From JAGVXH01 sp043810285 (GTDB lineage Archaea; Nanobdellota; Nanobdellia; Pacearchaeales; GW2011-AR1), in contig JBDROH010000022.1 of the NCBI GenBank assembly GCA_043810285.1, positions 1 through 64,000 on the forward strand: a stretch of DNA of 64,000 nt, read 5' to 3'. Numbering within the stretch: position 1 is the stretch's first letter; each line of letters opens with the position of its first letter. The notes below the pieces were generated by a model. It ran no database searches, was not told where the DNA came from, and was given only the letters and a program-made list of their open reading frames with translations. This document shows positions 16,955 to 24,085 of the stretch, one piece after another. Made by a program: the position numbers and the translations under genes.

Positions 16955-18358
16955 TTATTTATGCTTTCCAAATATCTCTCTAACATAAACGAACAAAACA
17001 TCCATATTCATAGCCCACCGAAGAATAGTGCCCCTAAAAAACCCATATTTCTTTTCTTTAACAGGCTGAGAATAATCAAAAGTTTTATACCCAAATCCCC
17101 CAAAATATTTCTTAACATAACAATTTAATCCTGCTTCAACACGATATTTATATTTAAAATACTTAGGAAGAGTCTCCCAAACAATTCTTCTCATTGCTCT
17201 TTCTCCAGAATTCAAAGCAATGAGACGAATCGTTTTTTGCATAAAATTACTCCTTAATCCAATAAACATATTGAAATCACCTCTTTTAACTGGTTCAATT
17301 ATCCCTTTAATTATCTCTAAATTTAATCCTATCAGATCAGCATCACAAAAGAAAATAATATCTGCATCAGTTGAAAACACCCCTCTTTCCATCGATTCCG
17401 CCTTTCCAAGATTTTTCTCATTTTTAAAATATCTAACCTTTGGAAATTTTCTTACTATCTCATATGTATTATCCCTTGATCCATCGTCAACAACAACAAT
17501 TTCATCTATGGACTTGGATTTACTAATGACTTTTAGAACACTCCTTATTCTCTTGGACTCATTAAAAGAAGGTATTATTGCAGCAACCTTATTTTCATCT
17601 TTTTTCCCAAAAAGATTATTCTTTTCAATGAAATCTCCTATCACTCCACAGATTTCATCATCGTATTCTGAAAAAAACAAATTATGAACTTTTGTATTAA
17701 AAATTTTCTGTTGTTTAACAAAAGATTTTACCTTTTTATTTATATCTCTTATAGAAGCATAATGACCAATTGGATCCAAATATGAATGAATTGAAAGAAT
17801 GGGACAATTTATATTTTCAAATTTTTCTCTCAATTTTTGAGCAGCTTGTTTTGAGATAAAAAATCCATTTACATGCATAAAGTCATAACTAAAAGCATTT
17901 TTTCTCTTTTCTTTTTCATTTTCACATCGATTTTTCCCCCAATATTTTTTATACTTTCTTAAAACCCCTATTCCCCACACATTAAAAGGAAATTTAAAAA
18001 GATAAGGTGGACAAACATCAAAGACACCAAGTATTGGATATTCTGAAGAAAAAGTTAATGCGAGCATAGCACCAAAACTAATCCCTCCAAGGATTATTCT
18101 TCTCCCTTTTCTAATGTCTTTTTCTAATTCTCTTTTAATTTGTTTAAAAAAATCTTCATATTCAAGATTATCTAGATCTTTTACATTAGTTCCATGGCCA
18201 CGTAAAAGAATAATTTTCACATTAGCATTAAATTTTTTATTCAAATAAGCTGGTAAATTGTTGAAATCTGTTGGGCTTCCAGTATAGCCATGAATAAGAA
18301 AGAACTCCCGATTCGAATTAGCCTTCAATTCTATTGTTTTTACTTTTTCTTCAACCAT
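16955..18358 (-). CDS. Fusion of alpha/beta hydrolase and family 2 glycosyltransferase
   Basis: Residues 1-250 form an alpha/beta hydrolase of the esterase/lysophospholipase kind: oxyanion region FLIHGYTGSPTDF, nucleophile motif GGISFGA (Ser94), an Asp in SYLDPIGH and a likely catalytic His in KVHNLFF. Residues ~257-467 form a GT2 glycosyltransferase with AAIIPSFNE, VVVDDGSRDNT and the DxD-like FFCDADL. There is no signal peptide. The fusion suggests a single pathway that deacylates and glycosylates a lipid or surface glycan; the substrates are unknown. Its start overlaps an 18-codon remnant of the duplicated small gene (18351-18404). Confidence 0.78.
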   Translation of the reverse strand: MVEEKVKTIELKANSNREFFLIHGYTGSPTDFNNLPAYLNKKFNANVKIILLRGHGTNVKDLDNLEYEDFFKQIKRELEKDIRKGRRIILGGISFGAMLALTFSSEYPILGVFDVCPPYLFKFPFNVWGIGVLRKYKKYWGKNRCENEKEKRKNAFSYDFMHVNGFFISKQAAQKLREKFENINCPILSIHSYLDPIGHYASIRDINKKVKSFVKQQKIFNTKVHNLFFSEYDDEICGVIGDFIEKNNLFGKKDENKVAAIIPSFNESKRIRSVLKVISKSKSIDEIVVVDDGSRDNTYEIVRKFPKVRYFKNEKNLGKAESMERGVFSTDADIIFFCDADLIGLNLEIIKGIIEPVKRGDFNMFIGLRSNFMQKTIRLIALNSGERAMRRIVWETLPKYFKYKYRVEAGLNCYVKKYFGGFGYKTFDYSQPVKEKKYGFFRGTILRWAMNMDVLFVYVREIFGKHK

Positions 18359-18363
18359 TTTTT

Positions 18364-18448
18364 AGTAATCCAATACTTAATGAAACTATCCAAAGGTTTT
18401 TCATATTCTAATCAAGGATGAAACTTATTTAAACTAAACGCCCCAACC
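18364..18448. repeat. ~85-bp direct repeat, right copy (partner 13204-13289)
   Basis: It carries the promoter and first codons of the 48-aa membrane protein, here truncated to MKNLWIVSLSIGLLKNG and stop (18351-18404). It ends with the perfect att-like CGCCCCAACC (18439-18448). The captured TATA box (18426-18433) may now drive the hydrolase-glycosyltransferase gene that starts at 18358. Confidence 0.8.
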
Positions 18449-18520
18449 ACTGTTTACTTCTAGTAGTGTTTGTTTACACCAATTATATAAGATAAGTAAA
18501 ATTCTTACTAATAATCAATT

Positions 18521-18844
18521 TTAATGTTGCATTGCAAGAATATTTTCTATTTCTTCTAGAGTATTATTTGTCGTTCTTAAAAGATATTTAAATGCTTTAA
18601 TATATTTTTCTTTCCCAGAAGTTTTAATAGCAACTTTCCTTTCTTCTTCATTATCAAAAGCAGAATTAATATATTCTTCATCTTTTAATACAATACCAAA
18701 ATAAATTGGGTTCATTCCAAAAAATGTTCTCCATCTATTGTTTAACATGCATACATCACCAGGCTTACTACCTCTCTTAAATTTACTAAAATTCTTAATC
18801 TCTCTTTGTAGCGCCTCTTTGATAAACTTGTCCTGATTTTTCAT
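18521..18844 (-). CDS. Hypothetical island protein, 107 aa
   Basis: A soluble, basic and helical protein with a central WRTFFGMNPIYFGIVL segment. No family is recognised. It is 60 bases downstream of the NYN-domain gene on the same strand and may be its partner. Its position between two att-like sites (18439 and 19606) suggests that the pair travelled as one unit. Confidence 0.5.
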   Translation of the reverse strand: MKNQDKFIKEALQREIKNFSKFKRGSKPGDVCMLNNRWRTFFGMNPIYFGIVLKDEEYINSAFDNEEERKVAIKTSGKEKYIKAFKYLLRTTNNTLEEIENILAMQH

Positions 18845-18904
18845 ATTGATAATTATATTTAGTAAAGGATGTCTGAGTTTTTATAGTTTTAGAATAATTT
18901 GAGA

Positions 18905-19441
18905 TTAGGATAATTTAATTTCTTCAATAAATTTTTCGTCTATTTTTATTGTTTTATAAGCTACTTTCTTTAGATGATAGGATATTGTTTTGCTGTTTCC
19001 TATTGCTACGTAGTTTATTTTTTTCGAAAATCTTTCTTGTGCTGCTTTAACTGCTCCTGAAAAATCTCCATCATTTGATATAAGAAATGCTTCGTCAAAT
19101 TCGTTTGCTTGTGCGTCTAAAACTAAATCTAGTGCTAGGTTGACATCTGTCGCTTTTTCAACAAAGTATTCTTCTCCATCCTTTTTCCGTTTTTCTAATC
19201 TTCCAAAGATTATTTTTAGATTTTTGATTTCTCTAAATTTATCAAAAAAACTTTGTTGTTTTGCGTACATTTTAGAATTTTGAGTTTGGTCTACAGGTGC
19301 AATGTAATAATTTATTTTTACTAAATCATTTTTATTAGTAAGTTTTTTACAGAATTCTCCCATATCTATTTTACAATTAAATCTTTTCTTTATCGAAAAA
19401 TAGAAATTGCTTCCATCAATGTAGACAATAGATTTTTTCAT
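18905..19441 (-). CDS. NYN-domain (LabA/DUF88-like) putative RNase
   Basis: This PIN-like nuclease fold of 178 residues starts with SIVYIDGSNFYFS and has further acidic residues in ATDVNLALDLVLDA (about 119-132) and FLISNDGDFSGAV (about 139-151), the usual metal-binding set of NYN domains. It probably cuts RNA. Context (island, small partner gene) allows a toxin or defence role, which is inference. A hairpin with 9-base arms (19456-19464 and 19471-19479) lies 15 bases upstream of its start and could be an operator. Confidence 0.8.
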   Translation of the reverse strand: MKKSIVYIDGSNFYFSIKKRFNCKIDMGEFCKKLTNKNDLVKINYYIAPVDQTQNSKMYAKQQSFFDKFREIKNLKIIFGRLEKRKKDGEEYFVEKATDVNLALDLVLDAQANEFDEAFLISNDGDFSGAVKAAQERFSKKINYVAIGNSKTISYHLKKVAYKTIKIDEKFIEEIKLS

Positions 19442-19605
19442 ATAATTAAAAAAATCATGGGGTCCGTGAAGATCCCATGGAGTTTATTGGAGTTAGATAT
19501 AGTTTAATGTTTAAAAATGTTATGGTTGTGTATTTTTGTGTATTTTCTCGTTGGTAAATCTAAAAATTATGCGTTTTGTCGACGTTGTTTTTATTTTTTA
19601 CGACC

Positions 19606-19722
19606 CGCCCCAACCGTCCACGACCCAAGTCGAGCATCCTTACGGGATGTCTTGTCATTTGCTTTATACTTGTTGATGGATTTTATTTAAAAATGTTGTC
19701 GACGACTTTGGGGTGACGAATT
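19606..19722 (+). repeat. Dispersed island repeat, copy D, with perfect att core
   Basis: It begins with CGCCCCAACCG and shares CGAGCATCCTTACGGRATGTC and TTTGCTTTAT with copy B. It ends TTGTCGACGACTTTGGGGTGAC. Its two ends form an imperfect inverted repeat: left CGTCCACGACCCAAGTCG, and right read on the minus strand CGTCACCCCAAAGTCGTCG. An 11-base segment TTGTCGACGAC (19696-19706) recurs inverted at 22348-22358 beside the tRNA, consistent with recombinase arm sites at both ends of this 2.8-kb unit. Confidence 0.65.
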
Positions 19723-19794
19723 GATTATTTACAATAGAAAGAAGCTTCTATTGGGAATAGAAACATTTATAAAATATAATCTTCTGAAATAGAC

Positions 19795-21009
19795 ATGATA
19801 ACAAAGGAAGTTTTAATGAAAGTAATAAAAATACAAAGAGAGTGGATTAATACAATTGATAAGGGGATAATTAGGGAAAATTTCCATAACATAAAATTAA
19901 AAGAATCTTTCGCGTTGGTTATTTCGGGGATTAGAAGGTGTGGTAAAAGTACTCTTTTGAACCAAATTCTGAAAGGGCAGAAAAATTTTTATTATTTAAA
20001 TCTTGAAGATCCTCGACTAGAGGGATTTGAGTTAAAAGATTTTAATAAAGTTGATGAAATTTTTCAAGAGTTATATGGTCCTAACGGAACTTATTTCTTT
20101 GATGAGATTCAAAATATTGAAAAATGGGAGAAATTTATTAGATTTTTAGTAGACAGAAAAAACGAGATAGTAATAACGGGCTCAAATGCTTCCTTGTTAA
20201 GTCAAGAACTTGGGACAAGACTTACAGGAAGACATATCAGTTACGAATTATTCCCATTTTCATACTTAGAGTTTTTAGAGTTCTTTAAGCAAAAACCAAA
20301 TGAAAAATCTTATTCAGAATATCTCTATGAAGGGGGTTTTCCAGAATATTTGAGGGAAAAGGATATGACTGTTTTGCATGAATTATTAAAAGATGTTTTA
20401 ATGAGGGATATTGCAAATAGATTCGGAATTAAGAATACGGAAACATTGAGAAAATTGGCTATCTATTTACTGAGTAATGTTGGAAAAGAATTTTCATACA
20501 ATTCCCTTAAGAAAATGTTGGAAGTTAAATCTGTCCAGAGTATCATAGACTATGTTTCTTTTTTGGAGAATGCTTATCTGATTTTTACAATACCTAAATT
20601 CAGTTATTCTTATAAAAAACAACAAGTTAATCCCAAAAAAGTTTATTCAATAGATAACGGATTATCCTATGCTAACTCGGTTTCTTTTTCAAAAGATAAA
20701 GGTAAGATGTTAGAGAATAATGTTTTTTTGAATTTAAGAAAAAGGTATAAAGAAATATTCTATTTCCAAAAAGATAAAGAGTGTGATTTTGTGGTTAAGG
20801 ACAGAGAAAAAGTCCTCCTCGCAATCCAAGTTTGTTATGAATTTAATGATGAAAATCAAGATAGAGAAATAAATGGATTACTTGAAGCTTTGAATGAATT
20901 AAAGCTTAAGACTGGATTAATTTTGACGTATAATCAAGAAGATGAATTTGAAATCGATGGGAAGAAAATAATTCTTAAGCCAGTTTGGAAGTGGTTGATG
21001 GAAGAGTAA
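19795..21009 (+). CDS. DUF4143-type AAA ATPase (COG1373)
   Basis: This 404-residue protein has Walker A GIRRCGKSTLL (about residue 45), Walker B TYFFDEIQNIEKW, the sensor segment VITGSNASLLS and the LTGRHISYELFPFSY signature of this family. The C-terminal DUF4143 part has GKMLENNVFLNLRKR and a nuclease-like KDKECDFVVKD. These ATPases are very common in archaea and mobile regions; their function is not established. A TATA box (TTTATAAAATA) lies about 25 nt before the start. Confidence 0.88.
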   Translation: MITKEVLMKVIKIQREWINTIDKGIIRENFHNIKLKESFALVISGIRRCGKSTLLNQILKGQKNFYYLNLEDPRLEGFELKDFNKVDEIFQELYGPNGTYFFDEIQNIEKWEKFIRFLVDRKNEIVITGSNASLLSQELGTRLTGRHISYELFPFSYLEFLEFFKQKPNEKSYSEYLYEGGFPEYLREKDMTVLHELLKDVLMRDIANRFGIKNTETLRKLAIYLLSNVGKEFSYNSLKKMLEVKSVQSIIDYVSFLENAYLIFTIPKFSYSYKKQQVNPKKVYSIDNGLSYANSVSFSKDKGKMLENNVFLNLRKRYKEIFYFQKDKECDFVVKDREKVLLAIQVCYEFNDENQDREINGLLEALNELKLKTGLILTYNQEDEFEIDGKKIILKPVWKWLMEE

Positions 21010-21120
21010 TCGTTTAATGCCTGGGATGAATTGCAGCAACTTGCCGGAAAACTTCTAAATAAAGATTTCAAAAAACATACCAATAAGGTAAGAAAATTAG
21101 TTCTTTTTAAAAGTAATTAA
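21010..21120 (+). pseudogene. Small coding-like remnant between ATPase and recombinase
   Basis: Directly after the ATPase stop, and in the same frame, 36 codons read SFNAWDELQQLAGKLLNKDF, then a basic tail and a stop at 21120. There is no start codon. The amphipathic helix looks like a protein C-terminus, so this may be a truncated gene or a lost extension of the ATPase. Weak evidence. Confidence 0.3.
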
Positions 21121-21126
21121 TATGGT

Positions 21127-22257
21127 ATGGAAAAAAGAGATCCATACAAACATAAAGAAAGATACTTCAGATGGTTAAAAGAAAATGCAAATGGGATAGG
21201 GGGGATTTCTTTAAGAAATTCTTCTTTAATCTTGGCTTATTTGTACGATATGCAAGAAGGATTAAATGTTTCAGTAAAATCAAAAAAAGGTCCAAGAAGT
21301 TATACAAGACTAAACAACATAATCCAAAGAATGGTTTTCTTGGCGAAGAAATTTGAAGAAATTTACAGATTAGAAGATATGTCTCAAATAGATGAAAACA
21401 TTCTGCATAATTATTTCAATGGAGTAAAAGATGGGACTATCAGAAGATTTGATGGAGAAATATACAGGGACCCTGCAAATCTGGTAAAGATTTTCAAAGC
21501 TTTTTGGCACTGGTGGCAAAAAGTTAACAGAAAGGAAGGAAATGGAATAAAAGACATTACAATAGACTTAGATGCCACTTGTGATAAGCCTAAATGGGTT
21601 TATATGACCGAAGAACAAATCGCCAAACTTTGTCAAAAAGCTTCTTTTGACTATAATGTCTTGATAACTTTTCTTTATGACTCTGGAATAAGGGCCCCAA
21701 CAGAACTTTTAAACATAAGAATCTCGGACTTTCAAAACGAGTTCAGGGAACTGACTATAAGGGAAGAAGTAAGCAAGACTTTTGGAAGGAGAATCAAATT
21801 AATGTTCTCTTCTGAATTAATAAAAAAATATGTGGACAAAAAAGGGCTTTCAAAAGAAGACTATCTTTTCTCATTAAGTCCTTATACAATAAATTCTAAT
21901 CTTCAAAAACTGGTAAAAAAAGTTTTGGGGACAGAAGTAAGTCCTGCAGGACAAAAATACTCTGAACTCACCATGTATGATTTCCGACATTGCTCATGTT
22001 GTTACTGGCTACCAAAATATAAATCTGAATCAGGTCTAAAATATCGTTTTGGTTGGAAAAAGTCAGAAAGGATCCATTATTATTCTGAGATGCTTGGGAT
22101 GCAAGACACTATTTCTGAAGAAGATTTATTTGAAGATACTGGTGGGATGGTCTTCAAAAGAAAAGTGAATAAGATTTACACAGATAATAGGCTACAAGAA
22201 TCTAGGTTAGACTTTCTTGAGAGAAAGATTCAAGAGTTAGGTAAGAAAGTAACTTGA
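21127..22257 (+). CDS. Tyrosine recombinase (integrase)
   Basis: This 376-residue recombinase has an N-terminal SAM-like DNA-binding region and a C-terminal catalytic domain. Visible catalytic residues are Arg189 (SGIRAPTELLNIR), Arg287-His288 (YDFRHCSCCYW, where the usual first His is Tyr) and the nucleophile Tyr318 or Tyr319 (RIHYYSEML). It probably cuts and rejoins DNA at the repeated CGCCCCAACC sites. The gene ends 140 bases from the tRNA-Asp gene, the typical position of an integrase next to its attachment site. A 5'-end fragment of a related gene lies at 16505-16660. Confidence 0.88.
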   Translation: MEKRDPYKHKERYFRWLKENANGIGGISLRNSSLILAYLYDMQEGLNVSVKSKKGPRSYTRLNNIIQRMVFLAKKFEEIYRLEDMSQIDENILHNYFNGVKDGTIRRFDGEIYRDPANLVKIFKAFWHWWQKVNRKEGNGIKDITIDLDATCDKPKWVYMTEEQIAKLCQKASFDYNVLITFLYDSGIRAPTELLNIRISDFQNEFRELTIREEVSKTFGRRIKLMFSSELIKKYVDKKGLSKEDYLFSLSPYTINSNLQKLVKKVLGTEVSPAGQKYSELTMYDFRHCSCCYWLPKYKSESGLKYRFGWKKSERIHYYSEMLGMQDTISEEDLFEDTGGMVFKRKVNKIYTDNRLQESRLDFLERKIQELGKKVT

Positions 22258-22396
22258 GTCCTCCAAAAAATACTTCAATGCCCCGTCAAAAATCTCGACG
22301 CTCCGAACGGACAAAGACTTGAGTTCTCAAGAGAAGTAAATGTATTCGTCGTCGACAAAAACTATAAAACTTCAATCCACCGTCGGTAAAAACCCA

Positions 22397-22468
22397 CGCC
22401 CCAACCGGGGATTGAACCCGGATCTCGACCGCGACAGGGTCGTGTACTAACCACTATACTATTGAGGC
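22397..22468 (-). tRNA. tRNA-Asp (GTC)
   Basis: This 72-nt cloverleaf has acceptor stem GCCTCAA / TTGGGGC, discriminator G, anticodon loop CTGTCGC (anticodon GTC at 22433-22435) closed by CGACC/GGTCG, and a T arm CCGGG-TTCAATC-CCCGG. No CCA and no intron are encoded. Its 3' end, CGGTTGGGGCG, is the sequence repeated through the island. Confidence 0.95.
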
Positions 22469-22519
22469 TTGTAATTTAATTGAAGAATTGATTTAAAAGA
22501 CTTACTATTTTTTCTTTGT

Positions 22520-23469
22520 TGTGCAAGCAAGTGACATATGTCACCCCCTAAAACAATAGCTCAAAATCATTATAAATTTCATCTGGCGTTTTATTATCCA
22601 AGCTCATATGTGGTCTAAAATGATTATAGTTCATTCTCCAGAGCTCAACATCTTCATTGCAAAACTTAAACTCTCTTTTGAAAGTTTGAAACAATCTCTC
22701 AACTTTTCCTTGCGTTGTTGGGCTATGAACTGTTCCTCTAATGTGTTCTATTCCCCTCTTTCTACATCTTCTGTCAAATCTTGAATGTCTGCTTTTCAAA
22801 CCATAAGCTGAACCATTATCAGTTAGAATTTGTTTTGGCTTGCCATAAATTTTAATTAACTTATCGATTAAATTTATCACAATATCCGTCGTAACAACGT
22901 TAGTTACAGCAAAAGCTAAACTTTTTCTTGAGCAATCATCGACGACAGAAACTACCCACTTATCTTTAATTTTTTGTTGGCTATGATCAATCTGCCAAAG
23001 AGAATTAGGACGTTTTCTTTGAAAACGAATATATTTTATTCTTTTCTTTTTTCTTTTAGTTGGTTCAGTTAGTTTGTGTTTGTTTAGAATTTTATTAATA
23101 GATGTATGGCTTAAGTTTACAAAGTTTTCAATTTTTTCAGCCCCAAAACCAGTTTTCTCTCTTATAGAAATAATCTTATTTTCTATCTCTTTAGTTATTT
23201 TTCTATGAATCATTTTAGGACGTCTGGACTTATCATTCAAATCCCAATTATCATTTGTATCTAATTCGTGTACCCATCTTTTCAAAGTTCGATTAGTTAT
23301 TTCGAATTTATGTTTTACAAAAAGTATTTTTCTACATTGGTTATATGAATGTCCCTCCATTTTTAGTTTAAAAAATATCTTTCTGATTTCTTCTTTTTTC
23401 ATAAAAAGAATCAAAAAACACTGCGGAACTAATTTTCGGTGCTAGTGACATATGTCACTGGATTGCACA
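22520..23469. mobile_element. IS481-like insertion sequence, 950 bp
   Basis: Terminal inverted repeats of 25 bp (22520-22544 and 23445-23469) match at 23 positions. They start with TGTGCAA and end in the palindrome GTGACATATGTCAC. The element is flanked by a perfect 15-bp target duplication, CTATTTTTTCTTTGT, at 22505-22519 and 23470-23484. It contains one transposase gene. Perfect duplication and an intact transposase mean a recent insertion. It landed on the last codons of the coiled-coil gene at 23470, and the duplication preserved that gene's stop codon. Confidence 0.92.
22548..23414 (-). CDS. IS481-like DDE transposase
   Basis: This 288-residue protein has an N-terminal helix-turn-helix (about residues 10-120, including a second HTH with SHTSINKILNKHKL) followed by an rve integrase core. 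The catalytic triad is visible as WQIDHS, ILTDNGS and GKVERLFQTFK. The C-terminus has the YNHFRPHMSLDNKTPDEI motif typical of this group. The Met at residue 5 (23402) is an equally good start. The gene fills the insertion sequence and looks intact. Confidence 0.92.
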   Translation of the reverse strand: MILFMKKEEIRKIFFKLKMEGHSYNQCRKILFVKHKFEITNRTLKRWVHELDTNDNWDLNDKSRRPKMIHRKITKEIENKIISIREKTGFGAEKIENFVNLSHTSINKILNKHKLTEPTKRKKKRIKYIRFQRKRPNSLWQIDHSQQKIKDKWVVSVVDDCSRKSLAFAVTNVVTTDIVINLIDKLIKIYGKPKQILTDNGSAYGLKSRHSRFDRRCRKRGIEHIRGTVHSPTTQGKVERLFQTFKREFKFCNEDVELWRMNYNHFRPHMSLDNKTPDEIYNDFELLF

Positions 23470-23691
23470 CTATTTTTTCTTTGTTTTCTTTTTTGTCTTA
23501 TTTTCTGAAATCTTTGCAACTTCTACTCGGAGTTTTTCAATTTCTTCTAAGAGTGTTGCGTGATTTAGACTAAGGTGTTGTATTTTCTCATGAATATCTG
23601 AAAAGGCATCGTTAAGCATTAACATATCTTTTTTCACATACCCGAAACTCGCAGAGATATCTTTTTCAATTTGTTTAATTGATTTTTCCAT
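23470..23691 (-). CDS. Small coiled-coil protein, 73 aa
   Basis: Heptad-like helix over residues ~1-60 and a lysine-rich tail ending KKKTKKK. The stop codon (TAG at 23470-23472) is formed by the first bases of the insertion sequence's right target duplication, so the reading frame ends where it did before the insertion. Function unknown. Confidence 0.5.
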   Translation of the reverse strand: MEKSIKQIEKDISASFGYVKKDMLMLNDAFSDIHEKIQHLSLNHATLLEEIEKLRVEVAKISENKTKKKTKKK

Positions 23692-23785
23692 AATATTCCA
23701 TATATTTTATATTTATAAACTTTTGTAACTTTAAAATTGCGACAAAAAACGGGAATGATTAAAAAGAACTAATCTCTGTAACTTT

Positions 23786-24061
23786 ATGGATAATCTCTTA
23801 CAACGTTTACCTTCAGTTCATTCTTGTAATACTGTTTTGGAAGAGAGAAAAATTCAGGTAGATGGGAGAATCTTAAATTTGAATCCCTATCCAGTTGATT
23901 ATTGTCCGAAATGTAATATCTACAAGTATAATGATATCGAATCTATGAATCCAAGATTTGTTGGAAGGTACATAACTCGGTTGCAAGAAGAAACAAATCA
24001 ACTAACAAATAAATCTATGTTTAACATCAAATTTAGATCTAGTCCAAACAAAAAGCCTTAA
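23786..24061 (+). CDS. Hypothetical protein with CPKC motif, 91 aa
   Basis: The only recognisable feature is a single CPKC half-knuckle at about residue 40 that could bind a metal with a partner subunit. The rest is soluble and charged. It lies 24 bases upstream of the U32 gene on the same strand, so the two are probably co-transcribed. Confidence 0.45.
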   Translation: MDNLLQRLPSVHSCNTVLEERKIQVDGRILNLNPYPVDYCPKCNIYKYNDIESMNPRFVGRYITRLQEETNQLTNKSMFNIKFRSSPNKKP

Positions 24062-24085
24062 AATGTTATTTTTTGTTCTTATTTT

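Larger units (their letters stand above)
12961..22468. mobile_element. Accessory island ending at tRNA-Asp, with repeated att-like sites
   Basis: The block holds Fic, HEPN/MNT, NYN, a DUF4143 ATPase and a tyrosine recombinase in mixed orientations. The 10-mer CGCCCCAACC occurs at 16761, 18439, 19606 and, as the 3' end of the tRNA-Asp gene, at 22397. A copy with one extra C is at 13279, and a weaker match (TCCCAACCGG) is at 13708. All are in the same orientation. Recombinases of this type often use the 3' end of a tRNA gene as attachment site. The pattern fits repeated insertions stacked next to tRNA-Asp, or a cassette array with several recombination sites. The left limit is uncertain and is set at the first repeat copy after the helicase. 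Confidence 0.55.

Noticed and set aside
12961..22468. CRISPR array explanation for the island repeats
   Set aside because: Repeat copies are about 120 bp, diverged and kilobases apart with genes between them; no short regular repeat-spacer pattern or cas gene is seen.
12961..22468. A firm claim that the island is a classical integron
   Set aside because: The left ends read G-YYYY-AAC rather than the standard RYYYAAC, cargo genes are in both orientations, and the recombinase lacks an obvious IntI-specific motif; kept only as one hypothesis.
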